Shown here piece after piece: positions 34,747 to 47,621 of a stretch of DNA of 64,000 bases. Each line of letters opens with the position of its first letter. The first letter of the stretch is position 1. The translations under genes were made by a program, and so were the position numbers. Below the pieces are notes generated by a model, which searched no databases, had not been told where the DNA came from, and saw only the letters and a list, made by a program, of their open reading frames with translations. This DNA is from Cyathus striatus (lineage: Eukaryota > Basidiomycota > Agaricomycetes > Agaricales > Nidulariaceae): NCBI GenBank assembly GCA_025738555.1, contig JAOVFP010000012.1, positions 620,001 through 684,000 on the forward strand, written 5' to 3'.

Positions 34747-35343
34747 TGCAGGGGATTGGTAGGGCGGTATGGAGTGGCTCTAGACAGAGTAGATGATGGG
34801 TATACGAGAGAAGAGCATGACCACTGACACAGAATTTAGAATGAGAAAATTCAACTCATCCTTGGAATTGGCAGGAACCGATCATCATCATAATGTTGAC
34901 TCTTATTTCCCTTTCCACTCTCTTCCTCTCCTCTCTCTCCTCTCCTCCTCTCCTTTCTCCTCCTCTCCTCTCCTCCTCTCCCCATCCTATACATTCCACC
35001 ACAAATACACTCAGGAGCTCTTAATTATTCTCTTACTCTTCTTAATTTTAATGTCCCACCTCCACTTGGCATTCCGTTAATACCATAATAAACTCCCTTT
35101 CCAACTATATTTCATCATACTTGTCATCGGCAGATCCTTTCACCAGCAACATTCGCGCGTCCACTCGCCTACTGCGCCAATCTAATTATCACAATTGACC
35201 TGAAACTCCCAGGAGCCCACCTAGGCTCATCGTCTTTCTTGCCATACGAGTGTCTGGACTAATCTCGACAACTTCATAAAACATACGGTCGCTACCCACT
35301 CCCATCACCCAAACACCGACTCAATCGCATCTAAACTATCATC
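34747..35343. other. Intergenic, methyltransferase promoter and 3' end of AAGAB-like gene
   Basis: About 600 bp between the head of the methyltransferase gene and the tail of the next same-strand gene. It holds a strongly strand-asymmetric CT tract (34905-34985) and no supported gene. Confidence 0.5.
34905..34985. repeat. Polypyrimidine CCTCT/CTCCT tract
   Basis: Nearly uninterrupted C/T sequence built from CTCCTCT units with mirror symmetry, about 160-240 bp upstream of the methyltransferase start codon. On the transcribed gene's sense strand it is a purine tract. Confidence 0.6.
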
Positions 35344-37111
35344 TCATTCCTCCTCAGCTGCCTCCGCCTCCAACCCATACACAAGTCCCAGCGCAACCTT
35401 CGCAGCCGCCTTCCTCTTCTCATCCTCATTCTCCATTCCTGCAATCTCAGCCTTCATATGCTGCAACGCGCTGATCACCTTTGAAATATCAAAGTTCGCC
35501 ATATCATACGCTCCCCCGCCTGGCCCCATAAGATCTGCCAACGCGTCAAATGAGAATCCCTCCTCCCTCGTGCGTCTAGGGGATGACGACCCCACACCTT
35601 CCTCCGACCCGTTGCCGCCCTCAGATGAACGCACTGTCCCAAATATTCGCGTTGATGTCTCTTTAATTTCCTCTGTTGACGGTAACAAGTCGTCATCTTC
35701 TTCCAATAAATGCTCGTACTTTCCTTCTTCGTCCCCGAATCCCATTCCAGAACTAGACCGCAGTGCCTGGTACTGGTACGCATGCGCAGATTGAAGGCCC
35801 ACTGTCGTGTCGATAGACCTATCAGAATTCGGACTATCTCGATCGAACGCCAGTTCGGGGGGAGCGCTCTGTATCCCGATAGGCGGCGACGACACAAAGT
35901 CGGCGAAATCGTCATCGAACCGCAACGGGACATTTCCCCTTTCAGTACCCCGCATTCCCCAGGCAGATCCAAACGGTGTTGAAGATCTCTGCTCGACCGG
36001 CGACTCGATGATCTCTCCAGATTTTCCATACTTCCACCACTCCAGTCGTTCGCTCGCAATAGCCAGCAAATCATCCACGTTATGTATCGACGATACGGAT
36101 GGTAGGTCAGTTGGCTTTGCCGATGCGCCTCCCAGCGAGGAATTGACCAAATGCTCTCGCAATTGCTCCAACTCGTCGTCCGTCTCCTCTGACCGGACCA
36201 CTTTTCTTCTCGACTGAGACTCCGACATGTCATCAAGCAATTTGACCACCGGATCACGCGCAATACGTCCCTCGATACTCAGAATCGAGGATCCCTCCAA
36301 TGCTCCGTCTTTTCTGCTGTTACTGTTCGCCTGCATCGAAGGCCACATGATCGTACCAAGTGCATCCAACACCCTCGGAAGATGAGGAATACCTAAGTCC
36401 AATAATTAGTCACTTGCCAATGTATAGATAAAGCGATACGCACCATCTGCATACTCGTCTTCATTTTCCGTCCGCCAGGAACCATGTGGAAGTTCTCTGG
36501 CGGCGTCAATATATTCAAACCCGTGAGATGACAGAAACTCATCAATCGTGCTGTTATCTTCAGCCTCGTCATCCCGATCTGCCGGTTCGTTATCAGAGCG
36601 GATCCGCACGGCCAGTGAGACCTCTGGCTCATGGCCATCGAAACCTTGCGAAAGGCGTTCAATGTGATGTTTATACGCCTGGCTTCAGTTCAGTACTGCA
36701 TTGACATGGGTACAACATGCGAGAGTGTCGAAGGGACACGGACCTCTCCTTCAGACCAGACGAAGATGACTGCAGGGGAACTTTTCAGGACGTGCGGGCT
36801 GAGCCCGTGCATGGTGTGTGCGGTGAAGTGGACGTCGGCGGAGTAGTAGCGATTTGTGATTGTCCAAGGGATCTTCGCCATCGATCCTGATAGAGGAGAT
36901 GGGATGATTTTGTGTGAGGGGACGGGGGTTATTGTGGCTTCGGTGGAGGATTGTGATATTGTCCTCGTCGTTGGAGTAGATGAATTGTCATTGAGGCTGC
37001 GAATACCTGTAATGAGTTAATAAAAATAAGGTTCGGGACAAAGGGTGGGACGAACGATATATCAAGGACGTTGCTTGGTCCAAGGAGGAGGAGAGAGTAA
37101 GTATTTGGCAT
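35344..37111 (-). CDS. Alpha/gamma-adaptin-binding protein p34-like (AAGAB/Irc6)
   Basis: The first exon starts MPNTYSLLLLGPSNVLDI, a GTPase-like opening strand and loop. Next comes SLNDNSSTPTTRTISQ, then IPWTITNRYYSADVHFTAHT, SPAVIFVWSEGEV and, after an intron, LAVRIRSDNEPADRDDE with FLSSHGFEYIDAARELP. The long last exon is acidic and ends with a helix (MANFDISKVISALQHMKAEI) plus KVALGLVYGLEAEAAEEE. This order, a pseudo-GTPase domain, an acidic linker and a C-terminal helix, fits human AAGAB and yeast Irc6, which chaperone adaptor-complex assembly for clathrin-coated vesicles. Length is about 560 residues. The first splice (to an acceptor within CGCAG near 36998) was chosen because it alone keeps the frame. 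Confidence 0.72.
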
Positions 37112-38369
37112 GAGGCATCAAACATGGTAATGGACATTCGGGAGAGGAGCGGGACCTGGGAGAGCCTAGAGGAGAGAGGGAGGAGGAGATAGTTAGGTAT
37201 CTCGCCAGATCGCTGATTGAATTCAGCTCAATAATTTAAAAGTCGAGTCGCGGAAAACGTGCTTGACGTGATGCAGTCACGTGGTTATTGATGGGTGGCT
37301 ATGTCCCTAGATTTGATCTCATTTCCGCCCCTTCTCTGCTCTCTCCCCTTCGTGCTTTTCATTCTAGCTTGCATCGTACACACAACATATCACTACCGCT
37401 CTCCGAGACGATTAGACTCGTTCAAAATGAATCAAATATCTCTGCCAACCTAAATTTATTGTCTATCACAAATAAAGAAGTTTATTCTACGGCCATGCCA
37501 CATCCTCATGCATCAACATCCAATTCAAGGTCGGCTTCCGACTGCCTCTTCCAACCCTGATACCCTCGGTGAAGCTTAACTGTCTCTTGTTTATCACTTG
37601 CTCCAACAACTCAAGCCTCTCCATTCTTCTCTGACCCCATTGTTCAGCAAATCCCAATACACCTCTGTAGCTCGATTTCAAGATTCTTTGGTTTCACGGA
37701 GTACCCCTCAGGAACAACGAATAATAGCCCAGGAACGATTCTGTCCTTGGGGATATACCGTGTGCTTCCAGGATAAATTTGGTGCTGCTCCTTCAGCATA
37801 CACGACGAAGAGTCTTACGGCGCTGTTTCGATGCACGAGCACATGAGCTTTTGGGATCTTTTCCTCGGCGCCTTCCTAGTATGACTTTTCGATTACCCTA
37901 TTGATACATGTGGCTTTTCGCCGAAGGCCCTATGCCTTTGTTCTGTTGGGTATTCGACTTCTTGTCTGGCTTGATCCTGTTCACATGCGTTTCAAGAGTT
38001 ATTTTTGGGAAGTAACCTAGTCAAGCAAGAATGTTTGAACTCTTTTCTTTGTCTTCAGTTATGAAGGGACGTATCTATTGCATATTCTGTAACAGCTATT
38101 CTTCTGGGCTTATTTCATAGCTGGTGCAAAGAACTGTGTACCATGTGTGGGCTCCGAATATATGCATATCTTGAGTTCTTCCACTCCATAATGCGATCGT
38201 GCTATTGCTGATTATTGCTCTGCTTAATTTGCAGTTTAACCCTCTTTGTATGTGATATCAACGAATCGCGAACTGCGTTCCATAAAATTATGAGTATATA
38301 TACAACTTACTACTCGTTCAGATTTATAGATCAGTACATATATACATACCAACAATTCATCTCCTACAC
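37112..38369. other. Intergenic, possible divergent short transcript
   Basis: Contains CACGTG at 37278-37283, about 170 bp upstream of the AAGAB-like start. From 37288 on the plus strand several short open frames follow (for example MPHPHASTSNSR at 37494, then an open stretch to about 37850), but none is a convincing gene. The right part is AT-rich and belongs to the CDC37 3' side. Confidence 0.35.
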
Positions 38370-40061
38370 TCATGCCTCGGGCTCTTTTCCTTTGCCAGTC
38401 TCGTCCCGAATCCCGCCCTCAGCAAAACTCAAGATACCAGCAACATCAAGCTGTTGCACGATGACCTCCGCGTCCTGTACATCCATCTCACCAAGCACGT
38501 CATTCACTTTCTCCAGGGTACCGTCTTTCAATGCCTCCTGGAGGTCTTTCGGGAAGCTTTCGAACATATCCCATCTTAACTGGAGCATCTTTCGCACCTC
38601 CTCGATGTCGAGCTTTTCAGCCTCCTCTCCCTCTAGACGAATATCTTCAGGAGGTGGGCCGTCAGGTACGTTGAATGAGATGATCTGATCTGGGTTCTCT
38701 GGAACGAGCTGAATTTGCTCCCGTCCTCGGGATGCTTCCTCTTGTGAGATCCTGACCGGTTAACAAGGTGATTATATGTGCCCTCTATGTCGTCGACAAA
38801 GACCTTCTCGGCGCGCTTGTCGCCGGCCATCATCCTAAATAAGAGAGAATATTAGCCTTGCTTAGTGAAATAAGAATGTGGAATGCACTTCTTGAAGAAA
38901 ATACCAACGCCATCGGGGCCAAGCTTCTCGCAATATTGTAGTAGCAAGCTCTGGTGCACGCATTGTTTCGCGTATTTAGACTTGCCATCGCTTTGCGCTT
39001 TGAAAGCAGCCACCAGAAGTGCATCTGATGCTCCAGGAACAACGACGTCGCGATGAGCTTGAATAAACTCAAACGATTTCTCGTAGCCCTTTAAGGGGAG
39101 TTTCGAAAAGGCTTCGAGGGTGGGTGTTAGTTCAGGAAGTTCTTCCTCTTCTTCTCCCTCCTCGTCCGCGGGTTCTGGTGCCGGTGTAGCAGAGGAAGAT
39201 GCCTTCGGGTTCAATACCTCGAACTGTGTAACCTTCTTTTTCGAGTCGTCGATCTTCGCATGGGGAACAGGTGCCGGTTCAGGGGGAGGCGGAATATACT
39301 ATGATGGATTACCGATTAGTAGTAGTTACAAGCCATAAGCACCAAGTAACTTACTTTGCTCTCCCATCCTTCGTGGATATCGTCACTCGTGATGTGTTTC
39401 TTTTGCTCCTTCAGCTCTTCTTCCAACTCTTTCTTGTTCTGTTCGATCCTCTTCCCAAGCTCTCGAACATGAAACTGCACCTCAGTAATCAACTCCTTGC
39501 CAATCTCTCCCGTTTCTCCTCCTCTGTCAAAGGGCCAGCCGCCTTGACCCTGTCTCCCGCTTTCTGGCTTATCCCCCGTAAGAGATTCAGTATCATACCA
39601 TCATACGATCCCTCCAGCTTGGAGGGATCGTTCCCTGGAGGACAATCACGAGAGGGATTTGTCTTCAGTTGTTGCGCAAGGTTGTTGATATAAACGGGAA
39701 CGGGTATTGAAGACGAGGGATCTGTGACTTTGCTAGCAATCTCTTTCACTCTGGGTAATAACACAGTATCGCAGTCGATATTGGCAGTCAGTTGTTGGAT
39801 TTTACTTTTGCGCATTTCGCGCTTCTCATGGATATCGCGCTGCTTCCAGCTGCGAGAGACGCATTAGCAATGGTATGCGTCAGACATTCCGATCCGTTGG
39901 CTTTCTCACCGGATGAGAGAACGTTTATCAACATTTGGGTGGCCCTCAATATCGGAGTCATCAGAGAGCTGCAATGTGGCGAGTTTAATCGATTGACATA
40001 GATTTCTTCAGACTAGAAGACTTACCTCGAGTTGGTCCCATTTCGAATAATTCAGAGGCAT
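38370..40061 (-). CDS. CDC37: Hsp90 co-chaperone Cdc37
   Basis: The N-terminus is diagnostic: MPLNYSKWDQLE, LSDDSDIEGHPNVDKRSL, IRWKQRDIHEKREMRKSK. The SDDSD site is the conserved CK2 phosphorylation site needed for kinase-client binding. The Hsp90-binding middle domain follows (FSKLPLKGYEKSFEFI, KYAKQCVHQSLLLQYCEKL, VGIFFKKMMAGDKRAEKVF). The C-terminal helical domain ends DVAGILSFAEGGIRDET. Length is about 490 residues. Cdc37 loads protein kinases onto Hsp90 in the cytosol. Small introns interrupt the first 40 codons. At 38751-38765 one base appears missing between TYNHLVNR and RISQEEASRGREQIQLVPEN; both flanks are conserved Cdc37 sequence, so this is likely a sequence error. Confidence 0.95.
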
Positions 40062-43000
40062 GGCTGAAGAACGATATGTGGTACGTGATTGAATATGAAA
40101 CGGAGCTAGGGCAATTGAGAAAGGGGAGTGATGGCAATTATAATTATTGCCACTCGAGCTGTGTGTGTGCTTCCTGTTGTGGAAGATGTCGAAGTTTCTC
40201 GAACTTGCAAACGTTCACGTTGCTGTAAAGACTACTTTAGTAATTTTGCTGTAAGTACTGTACAACATTGAGCGTTAATGTAAATGGATTATTTCTGTGC
40301 CGCTAAGTATGTTTACGAGCTAGCGGTAGTGACGTTCGTATTTTGTTCTACTTACAGAGTTACTTCCAAATTTTGTACAAGTTACTTAGTAACCTTGGTC
40401 CTTCACATGTCTTTCTGCGATGTCGTGAGAATTTTCCGGCAAGCGCAACTCTTCTATGATTGAAGCTGAAGTTCTATCGAGTCTCAGCTTCCTGAAGGCT
40501 GAAATTGGCTGAATGATGACTCTGTAATTGAAGGGTGCTGCTATGTAATTACAGATAATTACAGATGACATCGTGATGTCGCAGTGTAAGTACGACAAGT
40601 GACCAGTGAACCATGCGGACCAAACTTATTTTACTTGGGAATCCAGATATTAGCGACGGGAATAAATCCATATGCATCTTGTAGGTGCATGGCGAGTAGC
40701 TTCATACTTATTTGAGTATGTCAGAATGGTCTTGAGACAGTAGGTAAGATAGTATTACGTCTACACCTGCATGTTAAAAAATCACCGCTTGGCGCGATGT
40801 CATATATTGGGAATGGTTAAAGTATTAATTTTGGAGTAAAATGGATCCTCGGGCATTGGTGAAAGTGCAGATCATTAAGAATGCTGGAAATGGCTACTTA
40901 CACTAGCGTGATCCCAACGAAATACTTGAAATCCACCTGAACAGAATGCAACAGACGCAATTTATGAGGAGACTCTTCGTCCTGCCTGCTGTCAGCTGAT
41001 CCTAGTTAGCGTAGTATCCCTTGCCAAATCGCTAAAACGATTTGTTTCCGCATACATTCTGACTTACAACTTTTGCCTTTCACTTTGTATTGTGTCCCGA
41101 AGATGGTGGAGCGAGTGGTGTAGCACCTGCTGGCGGCTACGGATCCTATTACGGTCATGTTATAAAATTCGGCACAGTGTGACAGCGGGGAAGTTCGCTC
41201 CTGAAGTTTTCCCCGTCTCGCAAGGAGCAATATGCGCATCGATAAGCCAGTGATGTGGTAAGTGCTTTATCAAGCATCCAAGGTACTAAATTGACGAGGG
41301 GACTTCGGCCTTGAGGTGGTTAATCATATCAGGAAGACACCCTCGATGATCCAGGAGAATCCGAAACAAAAATGAATCAGCTGGGGGTATATAAGGACTG
41401 ACAATAAGGTCATCAGTACGTCGTTCTTTTCTTTCCTTCTTCTTACATCTGGGTTTTCATGACCCAGATCCCTTCCTGCACGGCGAGAATGTTTCTATGT
41501 GCTTTCCCAGCCCGAGAGATGAGAACGCTGTTCCATATTCGAGAGCTGCCTTCGCCAAGAAACTCTCCAGTGATACATTCATTCCTTGACATTCCTAGCT
41601 AATACTAGCATAGGCATTCATGGATGGAGGTCGTCCTGGAGGAGTTTTCAGCATTCTCTGCGATATGTACTCTTTCTTTATGTGAGAGCAGAGCAACATC
41701 GTCGGCAGTTATCTTCCATCCATGTTGTCTTTGCGTGGGGTCCCGTGGTTATTCTATGGTGCTGGCGGGAAGACATTACCATGGGAATGGAAGATGGCTG
41801 CCCGCGTTTTGTTGTAAAAATCTGCCACATAGTAAACGGTCTGCCAACGGTGTGTTGGTGGATCTATTTGTTCATTTACTTCTGCACACCTACATTAGCT
41901 GATAGATGTTGTAGATATCGAAAATCAGTTGTATATCGCATCGAGTTCTTCGGTCTATAGCCCGCCCATTTTAGACTCATAGCACCTTGCCACTTTAAAC
42001 TGTTTGAGAGCTTTCCAGCATTGGATGCAAGTGCGAACATATGCTGGCTGGTTCGATATTATAGAAGCAGGGTAATATAGACCGGCACTCGAGGGATATA
42101 CATTCTTCAGAACAGAGAGATGTTCCATGAGACAGTATGCTAGCCTGAGGATAATGTATGGGAGGGCTGCGAAATATATTGACCGTCATCTCTATCGATC
42201 GGGGAGGCCTGAACTTTGTAGGAGAGCTATTCGCAGCTCGACGTATGGCATCCATATCGCACATTCCGGTTAGGGGTGACGCCAGAGCTTGTTGTACGCC
42301 AGGTTGTTGCTCATGTCTAATTCCAATCCTTGGGTCAGGCGACGTCGCAAGTGCATAAAGAGGGTTAGCTCTTCCTTCTAAAACGCCATTTTTTGGGGTA
42401 CTTCCGAGGCAATAATGTGGTGATACACGACATAGTTCGTTTCTTGCTATGGGAAGACAAGTATCCGTAGGCATACGCCTTCACTGTGGGGGGAAGCTTG
42501 TCAGCCACTGGATGAAAGAATTACATCGTGACGTTCATCGTGACGTACCTTGGAGACATCCCAGACAAAACACCGACTCAGAATGCGAAGTGAGTGCATG
42601 CTTCGTAGATTCGTTAAAAAAATTCGCTGAAAGATTTTGAAATGGACAGGGAGCTGTGTGCAAAGTTGTAGGCTGTAGTATCGTCAAGTTGGAGTTTGTA
42701 CTATTGTAGGAACTTGTCTGGAACCTGCGGGCGCAGATCTCATGACAAGCCTTTTTTGGGCTCAGTTGAACATCCGGGCCAAAGCTTACTTGAAGCTTGA
42801 AGGCTGAAGCTCTACCCGCCTTCATGCTCAATTTTTGCTCAATTCACACTTTTTAACCTTCTTGTCAGGGTCTTGTTGAAATATGAATGGCACAGTATTA
42901 GGGAAGAACGTTGCATTTGATATGCACCTGTCTTAATCGGTCTGAGGATGCTAGTAACTCCTGCTGCTGCCGGTATTGTGCTGGTATTTACCATTTTGCA

Positions 43001-43662
43001 GTTTAAATCACAGTGAGAAACTTCCACATCTCGTCGACATTTCGTTATTATCTGAAACTACTGCATGAATGGCCAAAGTGAGTATGTATTCTGAAAATGC
43101 GTCATGGAATACTTGAAAAACCTCGTTGATAGTTAAGGTTTTAGATGTTTATACTTTAGCCGCCGCCGAGCACCTAGACTCAACGCCACGCTCAACTTTG
43201 ATACCAATAATGGCTGTGGTACTTAGCACTACGATGGGTGACCGGCTGGAAACTCAGAGAACACAAGTACAAGTACAAACCAGTATAAGATGTGAGGGAC
43301 CAACTCTTCAAATCAACAAGCACAAATTGTAGGTTGCGTATATTGAAAGCATGGAATACATGGTATCGTGAAGTAAGCATTATGGACGTTGCAAAGCAGT
43401 CAAATCATTCGGATAGCGGTGTGCAATAAGTAAAAAGATCATGAAAAGGCGTGGAATTGAGAAATGAATTGTCATCGTGAAAGCGTCGAGAGCGAAATAG
43501 CACACTATATAACGATAGCAATAATGCGGAAAGGTGGACAAATGAACAGATGGATGGGACGTTGCGAGTAAAGAACGTGGTCTTGAAAACGACGAGCAAA
43601 AGTTAACGAGTTTAAATGCTGGAGAACAGTGATATGTCCGATAAAGAAGAGAGACAAAGGCA
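40062..43662. other. 3.6-kb gene-poor region
   Basis: No gene can be supported between CDC37 and the kinase. A TATA-like GGTATATAAGG lies at about 41385 on the plus strand, followed by a pyrimidine-rich stretch and a 47-codon frame starting at 41459. A 159-codon frame (41995-42474, minus) lacks recognisable features. Short direct repeats CATCGTGACGT occur near 42524-42545. Confidence 0.45.
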
Positions 43663-46600
43663 TCAAGCCATGCGAGATAATCTTCGAGAGACGGTAGCTT
43701 TTCCAGGAACCATAGCCTTAATTGCGCGGCGGACCAGCGCCACAGTATTGTGAGAGTCATCCTTGGAGGATGATGTGTTCGTCACTCCATTAGAGTGGGT
43801 TACGAAGCCAAGCTCATCTACAGAAGCGGCTCGTGTTACATCGTCACTAGAGACAGGAGGTGGCATCGGCTTGCGAGCGCTGTAGAATGCACGGTGACTG
43901 TCACGCTTAGCAACGTTCTGAACATTCAAGGTGTTATTATTGCCGATAGGGCCAATGTTGTCGGATTGATAACCCTTTCCAACACGCTTGACACCAGAAG
44001 TGGCCATGAGGAAACGGTCGTAAACGCCCTCAAGGCGGCGTTGGCTAGGTGTGTCGGGAAGTGCTTCGGAGTCAAACTTCCTTGGTTGGTAGGGTTCTAC
44101 GTGACACGGGGAAGAAGTGAGCTCGTCGAATGAAAGCTGACGGTGCTCTGGCGTATTCATATTCTCAACGTCGTCGAGAAGAAGTTCTCGCGACATGAAC
44201 GGTGTACGGATGATTAGGTTTCGATCAACAACCTGGGAGAGACGCGGAGATGAAGGCGACGGTTCAGGAGCAGGCACTATACAGACAATTTAATAACGAA
44301 CAAACAAAGGTAAAAGATCGAACAAACCTTTATTCAATTCAGCTTCAATAAGGGATAAACGCGCAATGCGTTGATCAAAGAGGTTTCCATGGGATTTACT
44401 CTTTTCCTTCCGTTTGGAAGGTGAGCCGTCAAACAACATTGCTGCTTCGGGGGAACCTGTGGACACAGTGGCGCGACGCTGACGCGAGGGTGTATGAATT
44501 TCGGGAACGACAAGTTGAGTGTTTCGTACTGGGGTTGAACCGTTGTAAACGCTTATGTCATGTAAGCCTGTAGTGTTCGCAGTAGCATACGTGGATGTGG
44601 CGTTGGATGTAAAGCTTTGATCACCGATAGCTTTAATGTTTTCTTCTGTAAAGATTTGGCTAGCGGCGAGAACCTTCCGAGGAAGACGGGAGGATCGATT
44701 GGAGCGCGGCTGCGAAGTTGTCTGCGAAGCGTTGCGAGATACTGGGCGAGAAGGAGGAACAGGCAAAGATGGTAAAGTAGATTCCTGCACAGAAGCAGCT
44801 GCAAAGTTCTGACGAGCATCTTCAACGACTTCTGTATAAATATCAGCATATACATAACGACCTTCGTAACTAGGAAACATACTCTCGACATTACGCATCC
44901 AAATTGTAAGTCGGTCTGCCTGGGCATCAGCAGCAACTCGTTCCATCTGAGCAGAGTTGCGGATGGCTGGAAGAGGAGTGTCACGAAGCGATGCATCTTC
45001 AGACCACTGCCTTTGATCGGGGCTTTGAAGAGAGTAGGCTTCATTCTTGATATCGATCGACAGACTTCTTGCAGATCTGGCAGTCACCTGGCCAAAGGTA
45101 GACGACTTGTACAGTTGAACAGTTTTGTCTGTGAAAAATATTTTAACTCTGCATCAAGGAAACGTAAAATTTACATACCAATGGACTTCTTGATGCTATG
45201 CTTAAAGATGTTGCGATGAGACCCTTTGGAGGAGGGTCTGGCAGGAGTCTCAGCTGAAAATACATTCAGTACTTTTCAGGACAAAATTAGAAATGATGGC
45301 AGCCAAGGATTAGAATAAAATACAATCATACCTTGTGTTAACGGAGACGTCAATGTTGGCAATGGTAGTACAGGTGGTGTAGAAACAATGGAGATATCAA
45401 CCTCTTTATCCCGAGATCGCGAACTTTCTAATCCATCCTTTTCGATCGGCCTGGGTGGCTGTGGCTCAAGTTCCTCCACGTCCTTCGCAAGGCGTTCATC
45501 ACGATCCCGCTCCAGTTCATCCAATCTTTCAGCTTCTCGCAATCTCTGTCTTTCCCTTTCCCATTCACGCATTCTATCCCTAACACTTGTAGAATCCTTT
45601 GCTCGGGGCCAGTCGCCAGGAGGATTCTCTTTGCTATGCTCAGATTTCTGCAGATCTGCTAGAATGCCAACTTTCCTCTTGTTCTTGTTAACTTCAGTGG
45701 TGGACGGTTTTCGCAGCAAGACGAGGGCGAGGAAGGTTGCTATTAACAGCTACAACTCCGAATGGTTTACGTGAGCCTGTTTGTCTGTTTGAGTTGACAG
45801 AGGTAGCTAGCGCATTGAAGGTCGCAATGTTCTCCTTAGATTTGAGGGACAGGGGCGATGCAGGGGGTGACGCTTTGACGGGCGACAAGTCCGTAATAGG
45901 AGGCATACGCTTTCTAGGCGGAACTGGGAGGGGGCATTAGCGCAAAAAATATGTGGTATGAACCAAAGGTGTACCTTTCGTAGCAGTAGCCCTGAGCTGC
46001 GACTTGGATTTGGTGAGCACGGGACGAGGGAGTGAGCTATGAGAGCAGTCGCTGAATATATCCGATCTGTCCAAACCAGGTGGCGTGAATACATTCTCCT
46101 TTTCCTTCCTGGAGGAAGGAGTATCAAGCAGTTTCGCAATATCTCTTTCGAACACAACGGAGGATGAGCAGCTCGAAGATCGTTCTGATAAAACGGTCAA
46201 TTGATGGAAGAGAACAACCAAAGACGCGACTTACTGTGCGATAAAACAGCCTCTTTCTCTACCTTCCAATAAGAGTGAACCATAGCCTGCGACGCAGTGC
46301 ATCGCAAATCAGCGTTAGGCGCAATCATCCTCTGGAGAAGCTTCTCCATGCCCTGGGACATCTTCCAAGTACCGATCCACTTCCCTCGAAGCTAAAACCG
46401 TTCATTAGTGAACGTTGATAATGTGGCGATGAAAAATGCATACAGTACGGGCCCAGTACTTCTCGAGATCTTCTTTGGAGTGAATTGTTCTCCATCGGAT
46501 TGTTCAAAGGGAGTGCGGCCAGTTATGATTTCGAAAAATGTTACACCAAGGGACCAGATGTCTGATTTACGTGTATCATGCGGGAGACCGCGGGCGCGTT

Positions 46601-47621
46601 CAGGAGAAAGGTACTGTCTCATATGTTAACAAGTGGCACGTTGAAAGAGGAGCAGTACTACCTCTGGGGTACCATACGAGAGATTACTATGAAACGCGGT
46701 ATCAGAATCAAGATCATACTTCTCCGCAAAGCCGAAATCAACAAGCACGGGTATGCTCTTCTGCGATATCAGGATGTTAGCGGGCCTGTCAGCGTTAATC
46801 AATCAATTGACGCGTAAAATCGTGGAATGAAAGGCTAAACACGTACTTGATATCATTATGTACCACACCGCGTTTATGCAAGAATTCGACGCCGGATAGA
46901 AGGAAGCGGAACCACTCTTTAGCTTTACTTTCATCAACCTCCACGGGGATGAGCGTCGGTAGATAAGTCCTATTGTTGTGCGTAATCAAATCAGCTAAAT
47001 GCTCGTCATCAACATGCACGCGCCATCAGAAGATACACATGGTGGTGGTTCACGCTCTTTTGTGTTGCCACTCGTGCAGTTCGGTACCAAATGTATCCTC
47101 TGTGGTGCGTAACAAAGAGAATGAAAGACTCACATAGTGATCAGCGCGTATGAGGGGGTGATGATGAACGAATGAAAGGGAATGATAGAAGGATGTGGAT
47201 CAGACTTGAAAGACCTGACGATCTTCATTTCGTTCCATCTACACACGCAAGTCTTTAGTTCCAGGTATAAAAGCACTGCGAACTACAACATACAGAGACC
47301 TAACGCGCGCAGCGGTTGTTGAAGTCTTGGATCTATGTACCAGCTTAACGGCGATCTTCTGCTCCGGGACTGAGGATGTTGCACTTTGCGAGCCGCGTTT
47401 AGGTGTACATAGCCAAACGCTGCCCCAGTTCCCAAAACCAATCTGGCAGACAAGACACAAAGGGGGTCGGTCAGCTTGCCATTCCATTTCTCCTATCTTT
47501 TGATTGTAATTAAATGACGCACCTCTTCAATGAACTGTAAGCTCTCGGACAAGACTTGATCTGAAAGTGAGAAAATGTCAGTGGTTTCCGTGGGAGATGT
47601 AGGTGGGTTCACTGCGTCCAT
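43663..47621 (-). CDS. Serine/threonine protein kinase with long disordered C-terminus
   Basis: The first exon [19 protein letters not shown] leads directly into a kinase domain: P-loop [15 protein letters not shown]-lysine KIAVKLVHR, catalytic loop [38 protein letters not shown] and [20 protein letters not shown]. The catalytic loop has HND where most kinases have HRD, so it is a non-RD kinase. After the kinase domain come about 800 residues of mostly disordered sequence with a charged coiled coil ([19 protein letters not shown]) and many Ser/Thr-Pro sites; it ends [20 protein letters not shown]. It is a fungal kinase of no assigned subfamily here. At 45712-45725 the frame needs a one-base change to pass from NLPRPRL to [15 protein letters not shown]. 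Start chosen as the Met closest to the kinase domain in the open frame. Confidence 0.85.

Noticed and set aside
41995..42474. A 159-codon minus-strand frame between CDC37 and the kinase
   Set aside because: No domain, no convincing splice context and unremarkable composition; may be chance. Kept only as a note in the intergenic entry.
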